Assembly (NCBI GenBank): GCA_023375675.1
Contig: JALQBC010000031.1
Coordinates: 310,001-374,000 of the forward strand
DNA from: Cytospora piceicola
Lineage: Eukaryota > Ascomycota > Sordariomycetes > Diaporthales > Cytosporaceae
Length of the DNA: 64,000 nucleotides
Direction of reading: 5' to 3'
Shown here: one piece after another, positions 24,201 to 35,365 of the stretch
Numbering within the stretch: the stretch's first letter is position 1
Layout: every line of letters begins with the position of its first letter
Notes under the pieces: generated by a model
What the model saw: the letters and a program-made list of their open reading frames with translations, nothing else
Databases searched by the model: none
What the model was told of the DNA's origin: nothing
Program-made: the position numbers and the translations under genes

Positions 24201-26643
24201 CGGCATGAGGGAGTACTCCTTTGCCAACAAGGGTGTGTTGCGAAGTCTGTACCTTCTTCAGAATCCTGCTTCTTCTAGCGAAGGAGTCGAGGCTACGCTG
24301 TTCGAACTTTACGCGATGCACTCGAAAGGTGTCGCCTGTCTGTCCATCAAGGCTTCCGAGCTCGGATGGGATGAGAACAACAAGGTCATTGATCCTGTTG
24401 ACGCTGCCCACGCGGGCGTGGTTGAGATCACGAAGCTCAAGCCACCGCCACCTCAACCTCAGAACCAGCCCCTCGAGGAGCCGACACCGCAACCCCAGAT
24501 CCGCCTCGCTGTGCGCCCCAAGGAGACTGTTCATGAGACGGCTCCTGAGCCATCTGCGCGGAAAGAAATCACTCCGCCCAAGCAGAAAGAGACCAAGGAA
24601 GAGGAACCGGTCGTCCCTGCCCCCGCCGAGAAGACCGATAAGAAGGGTCGGAAGAAGAAGGCGGCCGAGAAGGCAGCTGCACAGGCCGCGGCATTGGCTG
24701 AACGCGAGCGTGAAACCGCTCAGACCAACGGCAACACTCCCCGGATTGTGGCCACGACGTCCCACGAACCTGCCAAGACCTCGAAGTCCACTCCAACTAC
24801 TCCACCCGCAAGTTTCTCTCAAGAAGTCGACGGTCGCATCAACGCCATGGAGAAGCGCCTCACGCAGGACTTTGCCCACCGGCTGCAGTCGGAGCTGTCT
24901 GGTCTTCGCAAGCACCTCGATAACGACTCAAAGGTTCGTGACGAACAGTTCGATGCCAATCAACTCAAGCTCCTTAGCATGGTCTCGGACGTTCTGAATG
25001 AGAATTGTCAGAGCGTGCTCGCCAAGATCATCGAGGAGGAGATGCAAAAGTCCATCGCACCCAAGGTCGGTGAGGTTGTGTCTCGGACTGTCAGCGCGGA
25101 GCTTGGAAACAGGCTCAGTAGCTCAGTCTCTCAGTCGGTGCAGAGGGAGGTGCAGAAGGCGCTCCCGCAGGCGATGGATCAAGCTCTGCGAAAGCCCGAG
25201 CTTGTGAAGTCGATGGTTGACAAGATGGTCCACACTCTCTCGGCGAAGATCGACGAACAGCTGTACGCGCTTCTCGATGACAGGATCATCCCACGGTTCA
25301 CCAAGCTGGCTACAGAAGCTGCTACCGCCTGCGGCAAGGAGATTCTGGTGAATGTCAACAACCAGTTCAATGCTATTGAGCAAGTCCGCCTGAAGGATAT
25401 GCAGAAGTTTGAGCAGCTTGTTGGACTAAGCACCAACATGTCAGAGACTTTGAATACCATGGTCGCTGCCCAAACACGTTTCCAGGAGGAAATTCTGCAG
25501 CTCCAGACTCAGCTTGTTCAGCAGGCTCAGCGTAGGATATCGCCGCCGCAGCAATCTATCCCAGGGCGACAGATCGGTCACAGCAACCAGGGACCCGGGA
25601 ATGGTGCATACCATCACAGCCCATCGCACAGCCAGTCTCAAGCTTTGCAGCATGTGGCTCAGGCGGTCGTGCCTCAGCAGCAGTATGGGAGTCCTCAGGC
25701 TGTGAGCCAACAGTTCCCCAATCCAGCTGCCGCGGCGATGGCCTCTCCGGCCCAACAGCAGTGGACTGGTGCCCCCAGCTCAATGGTGTCCCCAGCACAC
25801 CAACACCAGCAGTATCCTGCGCAACCCGTAAACCCAAGTATCCTGTCTCTGCAGCAGTCTCAGCAATTCGGCAGTCCTACCAGTCAGCCAGCGAGCCAGC
25901 TGGCAAGTCACGTTTCGAGTCAGCAGCCAATCCCACACCAGTCGGCCCCACAATCACAGCAGCTTGCGCATTCGCATCTTTCCGGCTCACAAGTGTCCGA
26001 ACCACAAGTCGTCTTCCAGCCCACGACCAAGGATAACCGTGACCGCCTGGATATCGAGCAGGCCTGCGAGCGTGTGCGGAACTACATGGGCCAAGGCAAG
26101 TTCGACGATGCGGTCATGACCTGGATCCAGGACTCGCGCAACGAGGAGGAGGTTTTCGCGCAAGTGTTGGCCAAATACGATGCCACCTTCATCGCCAACC
26201 TCAACCCACTCCTTCTCTTGACCGTCGCTGCGACAGTGACAGCAAACCTGGACAACCCTCAGCTCCTGCACACCAAGCTCGGCTGGACGGAGATGGTCCT
26301 TTTGACCTTCTTTGAGGCTCTTCCTAGGATTGTGAGTACTATCCCACCCGTGTCGCTCCTCTGTCATACACCCTCTTCAGTTCCTATGTCGATCCTCTCC
26401 TATGATGGAACGCCCCCCGCTGACTATTATGCCCACGAACAGGAGGGACAAGTTCGCGAGATCACGCCCAAGGTCATGTCACTTCTCAAGGGACGTCTGG
26501 AACATGTCTTCCTGCGCCTTAACAGCACAGTGCCCAACGACCCTGCGCTCAAGAACATCTCCATGATGACCAGCCTTACGCAGCGTATCACAGACAGCAT
26601 GCGCCACGTTGCTGCGGGTGGAATGCCGGGCACGTCTTACTAG
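21280..26643 (+). CDS. EDC4/Ge-1-like mRNA-decapping scaffold with WD40 domain
   Basis: A very long frame (1787 codons as read). A probable 111-nt intron at 26332-26442 (GTGAGT..ACAG) is a multiple of three with no stop; its removal gives about 1750 residues and a smoother C-terminus (LPRI followed by EGQVREITPK). Order: Gln/Pro-rich disordered region (1-370); acidic helical stretch (430-550); a WD40 region about 550-1030 with repeat signatures such as VVVSLDKSGRVKFWDV and LQLWDLALGK; Lys/Glu/Ala-rich linker; coiled coil about 1180-1420; Gln-rich linker; and a C-terminal helical domain (IEQACERVRNYMGQGKFDDA) as in Ge-1/EDC4. Such proteins hold Dcp1-Dcp2 and Xrn1 together in P-bodies. Start at 21280 follows a C-rich leader and begins MASYSGGG. 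Confidence 0.85.
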   Translation: MASYSGGGGGGGGGGDDRSLNSLLAHLQRQQSHHSQQSQTSQHSSNNENHDPAVLRYQQHQQPPVSQFNPYNGQAPYQYQQHHDSPAVEDTSYLPPAAPTPPPGGMFTSHHPPGFATRPNDGNEERTLDLLKLLKFSGQDGQQTPSQPTPPQAQQPDQLHRESLIRQAQSQQASMIHAPAPAGADPSGLLAALMKGKLQDDLAKPEQQSQQQPQQQLQQRPQQPASNWNAAPPPDHTKNYLLNLLNRPKPSQSDAPADPPAPSEADQSANFTPPTASEASVHDFATLERALSDTTSRGGPAVPTSNFNFVAQQPASPQLKFEPPPTQAQSSNNGTPQIKADMFSHANPFDELIASVSPNPRASKKSTPGASASPIVHGQTPIQILKNPGSAQGLDHKRLSSSSSHLEGRDSIRRKMESTSSPKELRADPPYPVQESADELEAKNKETVSEAVNEIADQADREAQEAIARAEDEQAQARITQDLRELMAAQTDMEFEAAAAVAASDIRHELDKDENRAALEDTLRPEIARAVRHIVDDAARDPVADSWESAEAEDEIVVIEETTTPVKVFNFPMKPWISISVQDGATDTRPVFRDEAILDIARLKKEFDQIDRNLVAASEAYLAYGMSKAGGLRVIRQDDGRDAKLFADTKDRIFNLAISSTPTDQDTTQKEAIIGTGISGTVYWVQVKDGEKDHLEDAHLEQYGFALPPSNTQEGGDAPGGVLKTRARASTNHPEYFAVGRGKSINIVWPSLVLQRNLIKPGHDRIVDTDRLNKECPLKINTGKAGKDFTFSQDDTVVVSLDKSGRVKFWDVRDLTAADERSDPRNPMPAHSSKEVKEPLMTLTTTPEGEKAWPTSVLLLDKLRPYQKRTALRYLIVGMKQNHTLQLWDLALGKPVQEFNLPHSKESDAVCSVMYHPPSGIIVVGHPTRNSIYFLHLSAPKYALKHNSSQVEYIQKLVAQDPSIPTPDCTAVISGMREYSFANKGVLRSLYLLQNPASSSEGVEATLFELYAMHSKGVACLSIKASELGWDENNKVIDPVDAAHAGVVEITKLKPPPPQPQNQPLEEPTPQPQIRLAVRPKETVHETAPEPSARKEITPPKQKETKEEEPVVPAPAEKTDKKGRKKKAAEKAAAQAAALAERERETAQTNGNTPRIVATTSHEPAKTSKSTPTTPPASFSQEVDGRINAMEKRLTQDFAHRLQSELSGLRKHLDNDSKVRDEQFDANQLKLLSMVSDVLNENCQSVLAKIIEEEMQKSIAPKVGEVVSRTVSAELGNRLSSSVSQSVQREVQKALPQAMDQALRKPELVKSMVDKMVHTLSAKIDEQLYALLDDRIIPRFTKLATEAATACGKEILVNVNNQFNAIEQVRLKDMQKFEQLVGLSTNMSETLNTMVAAQTRFQEEILQLQTQLVQQAQRRISPPQQSIPGRQIGHSNQGPGNGAYHHSPSHSQSQALQHVAQAVVPQQQYGSPQAVSQQFPNPAAAAMASPAQQQWTGAPSSMVSPAHQHQQYPAQPVNPSILSLQQSQQFGSPTSQPASQLASHVSSQQPIPHQSAPQSQQLAHSHLSGSQVSEPQVVFQPTTKDNRDRLDIEQACERVRNYMGQGKFDDAVMTWIQDSRNEEEVFAQVLAKYDATFIANLNPLLLLTVAATVTANLDNPQLLHTKLGWTEMVLLTFFEALPRIVSTIPPVSLLCHTPSSVPMSILSYDGTPPADYYAHEQEGQVREITPKVMSLLKGRLEHVFLRLNSTVPNDPALKNISMMTSLTQRITDSMRHVAAGGMPGTSY
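26332..26442 (+). other. Predicted in-frame intron of the EDC4-like gene
   Basis: GTGAGT donor and CACGAACAG acceptor, 111 nt, phase 0, no stop codon. The encoded 37 residues are Pro/Ser-rich and interrupt an otherwise helical domain. Confidence 0.75.
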
Positions 26644-29227
26644 CGGCAAGAAGAAGGGCCTTCCGGTTGTCGTGATCGGGAGTTTTCTGAGATGTTGGTG
26701 AGGATTGGGTCCAGGCGATGGCAAGTGCCGGTGATAGACGGCACTGTCGGGGTAGGCGACGACGGGTGGAAGGTCGCAAAGGCCCTGGATGGGTAGTACA
26801 TTACTGTACAAAGTATACCACATATTTACGAGCGGGGAAAGATATTCGGGGTCATGGACGATGTGGCAATGTTTCATTTCCTTCCCTTTTGGTTCTCACC
26901 ACGAGTGATGGATAGCCTTCATGAGGTCTACGACCAGGGATGGAGGGGACGTCCGGACATACCAGACATGGTTTATGGGGGAAACGGTACATACTTTTGG
27001 GCGAACCACAAAACGACAGGGGAAGATGGCATGATGCATTATTATCGCGCGCGCGCTGAGCGGTGGATGACTTGGGAGGTGGATCGGGATATGGGGTTTA
27101 CCTGGCCCGCCTCTCGAGTCCTTGGCGAGCGAGCGAAGCGTGTCTGGTAATCTGTAGAATAGGAGTAATTCATAAGGGGAGCCCGGCGTTGGCATTGCTA
27201 CTGCGATTTGTGTCATATTTCTTGATTGTTCTGTGCTCGGTGGGACTTGGTGTGCGTGTTGATGCATCCAGTTGAGTAATCTGCTGGGACTTTCGAGATG
27301 GCTTTGGACTTCCAGAATTCCTTCAAGACCTCAACAGCCCGACCACGGAGAGTTGCAAGAGGAGCTGTTGAACTCAGCCAAGATAAGAGAGACCTCGATG
27401 TAGAAACTACCTGGTATGCAACGAAAGCTCACATGCAGGCCGGGGGGCTACAGTCTGGGAACATACGCCGATTGGAGCACCTCAAATCAAGCCTGAACTT
27501 GCCGCCACGTGCCCGCCGATCTTTTCTATTCATGGGTCCTATCAACGACATCGCATATTTGCATGAGTTCACAGCACCGGGACGGAAAGCGGTCTTCACG
27601 CGCTCTTCTCGTGTCATCCACAAGATTAATTACCTTGGCATGGCGCACTCTCCTCTCCGTGCGTGGTTCAACCAAACTCGTGTGTTGAGTCCTCCCCGGT
27701 AGCCGAACGGAGACCGGCAACCAGCATGGGAACAAGGTTCTAGACTTGTCGATTCCTGATATTCAGGCGCACCGGATGTAATTCTCCGTTGGGAGATACC
27801 CTGGGTCAACTGCAGACGCTTCCGCAGCGGCCGATATCCAGATGTCGTGATGCAGGGCCGGGTGCAATGTCGACCATCGCATTTCTTTTGCTTATCGTAA
27901 GCCCGCAACCCATTGATTTCTAATATTAGTGTCACTGCCTTGTTGCTTTCCCTACTAGTCCACCCCATGGCCATTTCACTTATCGCAGTGAGGGTGTGCA
28001 AGAACACATGTTGTGTTCCGAGGTTGCTGTTGGTCTCAGATATTGAGACATATGGACAGCATCTGCTGGAGTGATCATCTGCTTACCAACCAGCAACCAC
28101 CTGCCTAATATGTGGATTTCGTTATTTCCGATGCATTCGAAGCCTTTTGCCCTGCTGATAGTAAGCCATGTAGGTATTGCGGCCCTACTCACCGCAGATT
28201 TCATCATGTATAGCCAGCCATCCATGTTGCGAACAGGCTGTCAATAAATCCCACTGTGTAATTTCCACATGCGCCTACTTGGTCCCCATACCACCTTGTA
28301 AATCCACATGACTATCTTGCAGCCTACACAAAAGGAATGTGGGAGTCTTTGGTCCATCAGACACGAGCTTTTTCAATTCTGATTCCACGACTTACAAGCA
28401 GCATAGGAATAGGATCAATCAACGACAAACTTGAATCCCACCCTCCACAACTCCGACTGGAATATACCACCTCGGTCGGATTATGGGATTGGTTGAATGG
28501 AACTAATCTCAGATACAGGAGACCCTTTACTTTGAAAAGAAGTAGTGTACAAGAGGGGATTATTCCCGAATGGGGTGGAGTGGTAAGAACAACGGTGCAC
28601 CCATAGTCACAGATAGTTTTAGTATCAGGGCGGACTCTTCGAGGCCACTAGTTGCGTAGCCTTACGAGATAGTGCTTATATTCTAACCTTATCCTCTCTT
28701 ACCCTCCCTTGAAGGGGTTTCATGGGGTGTTTGGAACCTAGACATATCAGGCGGGATGAATCTGATTTTCTGCCAGGTATCTTATCAGGCCGCCGGTAAA
28801 TACGCTTCTCTGTGGAATTACCTACCCTGCCCGGCCTGTATCAATGAATATTTATGCATGGCTCGGTCAGGATAGAACGTCTACGCATGTGGCTTGAGAA
28901 ACCCGGTCTGGCTGCAACGCTGCTGTCCATTCCAGCGGCAGCATAGCCAAGCATTGGCAACCAAATAAGCACGTTGTATTGCGGAATGTCAGGAGACAGG
29001 ATCCAGCCTGCTTCAGATACGCGATGGATAGTGACCACTCCATGGCCTGTGAGACATCATCTGGATGATACGGATGGTAATGCGAGTTTCTCATTATATG
29101 CCCTGCATCCTTCCTCCGGCTATAAATAATGAATTTATTGATATTGTGCCCTAGCTACCTGTTCCATGGGATCCCTCTCCTGTAAAACTGTGCCGTTGGT
29201 GATATTGTTCCTCAAGCCTCCCTTAGC
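26644..29227. other. Intergenic region (2.6 kb) upstream of the GH92 gene
   Basis: It contains the 3' region of the EDC4-like gene and the promoter of the GH92 gene. The largest frame (27298-27702, +, 134 codons) has no recognisable domain and is weakly supported. A short CG alternation occurs near 27046-27056. Base composition shifts to more A/T from about 27.9 kb, where the accessory part of the window begins. Confidence 0.45.
29121..29128 (+). promoter_or_regulatory. Candidate TATA box of the GH92 gene
   Basis: TATAAATA lies 107 bases before the GH92 start codon in an otherwise mixed sequence, a reasonable fungal spacing. Confidence 0.5.
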
Positions 29228-31724
29228 ATGTCGCTTAGTATCGCTGCCATATTGGCAGCTGTAAGTGTTGGTGTCGCTGCAGATGATCTGACGCAGTATG
29301 TGCTCCCAAATGTGAGTGATTCGCCTGACGAGATACAGCCTGTGGTTTATTGCAACTGACCGACCAATACAAGACCGGCGATACAAACGGAGGCAACACG
29401 TTCCCCGGTGTGACCTGGCCCCTGGGAATAGTCAAGCTGGGCCCGGACCTGTACGATGGATCTGACAGCTACTCCGGCTACGATGTCGACGGCAACTTCA
29501 CTGGCTTCTCCATGCTTCATGAGAGCGGAACAGGTGGCGCGCCCAAGTATGGCGTGGTCTCTCAGATGCCTGTGATAGGCAACATCACCAACCCACTGGC
29601 GGACCACAACGACACCAGGGCTGCACCTGATGGGACCGAGGTCGGCTACTACCAGTCATTCCTCGGATCGGGCATCACCGTCGAGCTGGCTGGGACTGAG
29701 AGGGCGGGATACTATCAGTATACATTCCCGGTTACTAACCAGTCCGTGAATGTCATTGTCGATGTGTCCCATGTGCTCTCCAGTTACCGCGGACAGGGGC
29801 TCCAGCAGGCCTACCTGGGCGGAAACATCGAAGTCAGTAGTGAGGATGGCCATTATGAAGGTTATGGATCCTACAACAACGGCTGGAACCGTGCACCAGA
29901 GTGGACGGTGTTTTTCTGCGGCTACTTCGACCAGGCTCCTTCGACTTATGCGACGTTTCTGGGCGCCGGAAACACCAATGACGAACTGGTCCAGTATCCT
30001 GCGGGCGATAGCGTGACATCGACCTCCAGGCTTGGTGTTGTGTACACGTTCGATGGCCCGAATGTGAAGTCGAGAGTTGGCGTGTCCTTTATCTCGACGG
30101 AACAGGCCTGTCAGAACGTCAACTCGCAGATCCCCGCCGGGACTGGCTTAGAGATACTTATAGAGCAGACCAAAGAGGCCTGGAACGAACAAGTCTTGTC
30201 CAAGGTTACGACCACGGACGCGACTAGCTTGACGAATTTGCAGCTTCTGTACTCTTCGTTGTACCACATGAGTGTCATCCCAACCAATAAAACAGGTGAA
30301 AACCCCCTGTGGGTGTCTTCGGAGCCATACTACGATGATATTTTCACACTGTGGGACTTGGTAAGCTTATTCTCTGAACAAAGTCTGCACTTGGAAGGAT
30401 GGATGGATGGCTGACTTGGGCAGTTCCGATGTGGTACCGCGCTCTTCCACATAATCCAGCCCACTGCCTACGAGGAGTACATCCGCTCGCTCATCGACAT
30501 CTGGAGGAACGAAGGGTACATGCCCGATGCGCGGTCATCTTTCTCGAACGGAGCCACTCAAGGCGGGTCAAACAGCGACAACGTTCTAGCGGACGCGTAT
30601 GTCAAAGGTGTGGGGGGAGATATCAACTGGGAGGATGGGTATTCTGCCATGCTCAAGAATGCGGAAGTTACGCCTCCTAACAATTACGACCCCCGTGATA
30701 CTACTGGCTCGACCAAGGAGGGCCGTGGAGCGTTGCCTGACTGGCTTGAATATGGCTTCATCACGCCCTCATTTGGCCGCTCTGTCAGCCGGGCTATTGA
30801 ATACTCGGTCAACGACTTTGCCGTGTATACAGTGGGCAGTGGACTTGGCCACGACGATGCCCCCACCTACCTCAACCGCAGCCATAATTGGAGGAACCAC
30901 TGGAATCCTGATGTAGAGTCTCTTGGATTCACTGGATTCGTCGTCCCGCGAGATCTGACAGGTTTCATCGAGCAAGATGCTCTGTCATGTGGTGGATGCT
31001 ACTGGGGTGACTACTGTAAGCGGTTGCAAAAGTATATGTTGAGACAATTAAAGAACGACAGCTGAGACACATACCAACAGATTATGAGGCACTACCCTGG
31101 GAATATTCCTGGAACGCCCACCACGACATCGACACACTCATCTCATACTGTGGCGGTGAAGCGACATTCACCGACCGCCTGTTGATGATGTTTACTCCCG
31201 GCGTGTACCCCTCGGGCTCATTCGACCAGATGATCTTCAACCCGGGCAACGAAGTGTCCTTCACAACACCATACCTCTTCAACTTCGTCAACCGCCAGGA
31301 CCTGACAGTCTACTACACGCGCAAGTTCGCCAAGGCGTACTACGCACCCACACCCGCCGGACTACCGGGCAACTCAGACGCCGGTGCCATGGAAACCTGG
31401 CTTCTGTGGGCCATGTTAGGGTTGTATCCCATGACGGGCCAGACGACGTTCTTGATCGTGAGCCCGTGGTTCTCTGACATTTCCATCGACCTGAGTAATG
31501 GGAAGACGTTGGATATAAGGACGACAGGAGGCACTGAGACTAGTTATTATGTACAAAGCTTAAAGGTAAATGGGGAATGGTGGCACAAGTCTTGGTTGAC
31601 ATGGTCAGACGTGTTTGAAAACGGCGGCACGCTGGACTTCGTCCTGGGCGCCAATCCTTCTAACTGGACTACTGGCCCTCCACCGCCGAGTCCTGGGACC
31701 GAGACGGTGTCTCAGCGCCGTTAA
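29228..31724 (+). CDS. Secreted GH92 family alpha-1,2-mannosidase
   Basis: Four exons, 29228-29311, 29374-30360, 30424-31015 and 31081-31724, give 768 residues with consistent phases. An N-terminal signal peptide is clear (MSLSIAAILAAVSVGVAA). GH92 landmarks follow in order: DTNGGNTFPGVTWPLGIVKLGPD near the N-terminus, YSGYDVDGNFTGFSMLHESG, the FTLWDLFRC region, WEYSWNAHHDID, and GLPGNSDAGAMETWLLWAMLGLYP in the C-terminal half. GH92 enzymes are exo-mannosidases that need calcium and mostly trim alpha-1,2-mannose from N-glycans or fungal mannan; linkage specificity is inferred from the family. Length is typical. The likely site of action is the extracellular space or secretory pathway. Confidence 0.92.
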
Positions 31725-32262
31725 TGGGTTTTCTGGGCTTTCGAATTAGGATAAGTGGCATTCTAGGGGCTGTTATAATTATATAATCTTAATATAACCA
31801 TTTCATTTGAACAGAAAGGACTTATATGCATCGTTGAAAACCCAGACCAATGCGGATTTCGACGCTCGACTTTAGATGGAGATTACTTAAGTAGTGTAAA
31901 GGCAATACTGAAGAGGGTACATACCCTAGGGTACCTAAGCAGCGAATCATGAAAAGTCCCCAACCAACAACTGTTTGTGTTTGCTGTATCAAATTGGTTC
32001 CCCACTGTGAGAGGATACACATCGGTAGCCTGTCACATTACCCACGCACAATTTAGGGGCAGTGAGCCAGAGAATTGTTATGTCAACGCAATAGAATGAA
32101 GACTTCTGAAAGGAAGCACGAGGATACATGTGGTCTGTTCGGGAATATAAATATGTTTTGGCCCCATAGTACTTCTGGATGACTCAACTCTCGTCATACT
32201 TCCCCGTGTTGAGCCCAAACCCCATAGACATATCCACCGATGTGACACCTCTCCGTCTTATT
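31725..32262. other. Intergenic region after the GH92 gene
   Basis: AT-rich 3' flank of the GH92 gene with an ACCCTAGGGT palindrome at 31923-31932. No coding region seen. Confidence 0.5.
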
Positions 32263-32433
32263 CTAGCGCCCTCTTCTCTGGTTCGGCACATCGTTCATCC
32301 TGATCCCACCGCCGTTTGCATCGTTCTCCTTCTTACGGCTTCCCCCACAGCAGCAAAGCCCACCGCAGGCGTACTTGATGGTCATGCAAGGGCAGCAGCA
32401 GAACCAACCCCAGAACTGGGAGCAGCAGCCCAT
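32263..32433 (-). CDS. 56-residue cysteine-rich predicted protein (MGCC N-terminus)
   Basis: A minus-strand ATG at 32433 opens 56 codons ending at a TAG (32263-32265). Ten of the first 29 residues are Cys: MGCCSQFWGWFCCCPC followed by an Ala/Gly spacer with Cys23 and a CCC run at 27-29. The tail is polar and basic (GGSRKKEND, then MNDVPNQRRGR). Gly2 with Cys3 and Cys4 is a typical site for N-myristoylation plus palmitoylation, so membrane attachment is plausible. The Cys and Trp/Phe pattern also resembles CYSTM-type stress peptides, although in those the Cys-rich segment is C-terminal. The striking composition argues against chance, but no expression evidence or homologue is available. The start context (ACAATGG) is acceptable. 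No intron is needed. Confidence 0.55.
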   Translation of the reverse strand: MGCCSQFWGWFCCCPCMTIKYACGGLCCCGGSRKKENDANGGGIRMNDVPNQRRGR

Positions 32434-33912
32434 TGTATGAGACTTTGACGGGGAGGTTTAGTGGGACGAGACCTGGTATTTGAAAAAGGTTTCAAAATTG
32501 GACCAGCGATAGATTACTTACTGCTCTAGATTGAATATCCCTGGTTGAGATGGTCTGAAGTGAGTCATGAACCGTGTGTTCCTTTGTGGACGGAGTTCTG
32601 GTTTGCCATCGTCTTGAATACATGTATGCGTATCATATTCCTCATCTCAGCAGGTATATGTTCTGGATTTATATGTTCGCTGATCGACCTGATGCGTGTG
32701 CTCCAGCCACCCAGAGCCTTCTTGATGGCGGTAGCACAGTCAGACCAGGAAAGAAACCAGCCATCCTCCCATGTACCGGTACAGATAAATTCAAGGAGAT
32801 TGGGGACACGGCTCTGATTGACTTTGAGGACACAACACTAACGGGCGCATACATCGTACGACCGGCTTGTCTCACGCAAACATCGGCCAGTTGACATGTT
32901 TGCACATTGAAACAGCGCCGTTGGTGCCTATGATTATGCACAAGGACATAGATGCTCCCCAGAAAGAAAGGAATTCCGGACGCCGTCATTCTCGTAACTT
33001 CAGATGTCTCATGTCTTGGTCTACATTGCTATTCAAGCATGTGCCATTGGAAGTCTGCGGTAGCGTTACTTGATCAGAAGCACCACTACTTATGGCCCCA
33101 CCATGCCTCTGTGTCGCCGGGAGGGCAAACAAGACAGGACTGGTGAGTTGAGTACGGCTGACCTGTCTCGTCCTCATCGCAGGTATCCGTACGGTAAGCC
33201 GGCAGGCCCGGGGTAACACCCTTGAACTACCACACTGCGGCTGGGTCAGGGGTTTGATAGTACGATTTTGTATAAGTCCCGCTGTCTCTTGGTATTAATG
33301 GCATAGCATCTTTGCGCTGACCTCAGTATTGAGGTTACCGTGGAGAACTACTAGTTTGAAGTTATGGCCCTCGACTGTCATGCAGGTGCTGTACCCGTCC
33401 TCAGGGCTTCTCTGACTGCAATTGCTGAGATGGACGGGTGCCTTGATTTGCCATGAACATGTGGTAAAAGTGGGCGGTTCCAAGTTGGTTTCAAAATCCA
33501 GCCACGGAAAGCGGAATCGATCATGCACGGGGAGCAGGACTCCAAACTCAGGCGTAGCTGACATGACCCGGGTGTATCACCATAAATTGAACGGCAATTG
33601 ATCACCTGTAACCATGCCACGACGGTAGACTGAAAGCATGCATTGCAAGCAATGGGCTTCGTGTGTCGTCCTTAGTCCTGGTGGTTACTCGGGCAGCAAG
33701 AGGAGGCAGACAGCAGAGCGCAAACGACCCACTATCACCACGCGATTCATTTTGTGGTTTCTGTGGAAATACACTTAAGTTTTGCACTGTCGTTGGAACA
33801 ATGGGGAACTTATGAGTCAGCGCGACCCGCATGCAGAGAAAATCATCTAATGTCCCAAATATAAGCAAAACTTTCAACCGAACTTTCAACACCATCAAGG
33901 CGTCTTCAAGAC
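32434..33912. other. Intergenic region with weak coding-like stretches
   Basis: Two stretches read somewhat like protein but have no support beyond that: 32574-32894 (+, with AILPCTGTDKFKEIGD and FEDTTLTGAYIV) and 33295-33564 (-, with SATPEFGVLLPVHDRFRFPW). Either could be a gene relic or chance. Nothing else was recognised before the tRNA gene. Confidence 0.35.
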
Positions 33913-34004
33913 GCCCGGCTAGCTCAATCGGTAGAGCGTGAGACTCTTAGTATCTCACGATTCTGATTATCTCAAGGTTGTGGGTTCGACCCCCACGTCG
34001 GGCT
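33913..34004 (+). tRNA. tRNA-Lys (CTT) with intron
   Basis: The acceptor stem GCCCGGC pairs with GTCGGGC, the D arm is AGCTCAATCGGTAGAGC, and the T arm is GTGGGTTCGACCCCCAC. The anticodon stem TGAGA (33939-33943) pairs with TCTCA (33970-33974) and the anticodon CTT is at 33946-33948. A 19-nt intron, 33950-33968, sits after the base 3' to the anticodon, the canonical position. The mature length is 73 bases before CCA addition. The intron contains a second TCTCA (33953-33957) that could pair with the same half-stem. Confidence 0.95.
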
Positions 34005-35365
34005 CAATTCCCGGCGATTATCGCCTCATTTCTTTTTTGTTGTTTTTGGTTGACTGTAGAGGATCCCAGGGGGTGTGCCGGTGTGTTGCAGAAGGGGGGC
34101 GGCTTGTTGGAGTCCGCATGTTGACTGACAAGCCACGTGAGGCCTACCATTGTATCTGGGATAACGTTTTGATAGCTTATCTTTTTCACATTGAAGTTCA
34201 GAGTGTATATGTTACCTTCGGCTTCATACGCTTTGTTGGTGACCCTCGGGGATTGTTGCAATATTTCTGTGGCTTCGTGTTGCGGGTATAAGCGACAGAC
34301 TACAAATACGTATCAGTCACTAAGGTCAAATGTAAACGCAATAGCAGTAGGGAAATGACTTGTTATTCACTCGATATCATACAGACCCTTCTGAGAACAT
34401 CCCGAGGTCCCAGTTTTCTTCCCGAGATAAATGCATTCACTTCTAGTGCATGAGTGAAATGTATAATATTATCTATCGTTGGATCTTGATTTCAATCAGC
34501 CTAAGGCGTCAGACTGGTCTGGAATACACCTTGGGCTGCTATCTTCGGTATATGAAGTTTTTAATTTTTAGATATCACGAAACGTGTCAAGGTTTCAATC
34601 TCTGATATATGTATATGTGCCAATGTTTTGCTTGATGGGATGCTCCGTGCCTTACAACTGTTTGTAAGTTTGTAGTGTCTATGTTTCACTTTGCATTATC
34701 CGGAATCAGCCTAACCAATGTGTCGATTGGGATGTAGATGTTGTTAAATTGACTACCCACCTTGATGCCGACGGACGGAAGGAAGGCCGCCACTATTCGC
34801 TAGAACCCAAATGTGGCTGGCAATAGTGCGGCCATGTGGTGCACCAGAATGACAACGTAGTACCGATGACTAGATCCCAAGCTGATCTGAACAATGTGTC
34901 GAAACCAATACTGCAGATAGGTGGGCGCCTGTCCTCAAACATCATATGTTCCACGTCTCTCACTCTCCAGCCAATTGCGGAAATGGCTATGCGGTGGCCA
35001 CTATCAGATGACATGGGGAGGAAGCCTCATTCATTATATAATATACAATCTGCATCTCACGGAACCGCCACTTCTTACCCACCACACCATATCCCAGTGC
35101 TTATTCTGCCTTTCGAATAAGCAGGTGCTTATGTCTCTCACTGGTCAATCAGCTGCAGGCGGACATTGTTCCGACTCGGGTAAGCCAGTACGCCAAAACG
35201 CCATGCGTCTGGTCCTGCCTAGCTTGCTCAGCCACGAAGGGTCCGACATTTAGGACCCCATGCAATGCGGCGAACTTTCCAGCTCACCGGAGCATTCAAG
35301 CTGGACTTTGGTCGTCACCCTCAAGCACTCATACCTGACCCAGCATATGAGACTCGACCGGCAGC
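34005..35365. other. AT-rich intergenic region
   Basis: Between the tRNA and the kinase gene. No coding frame longer than about 110 codons and none protein-like. Presumed kinase promoter at the right end. Confidence 0.5.

Noticed and set aside
27298..27702. 134-codon plus-strand frame
   Set aside because: No domain, no promoter or splice support, and composition like chance.
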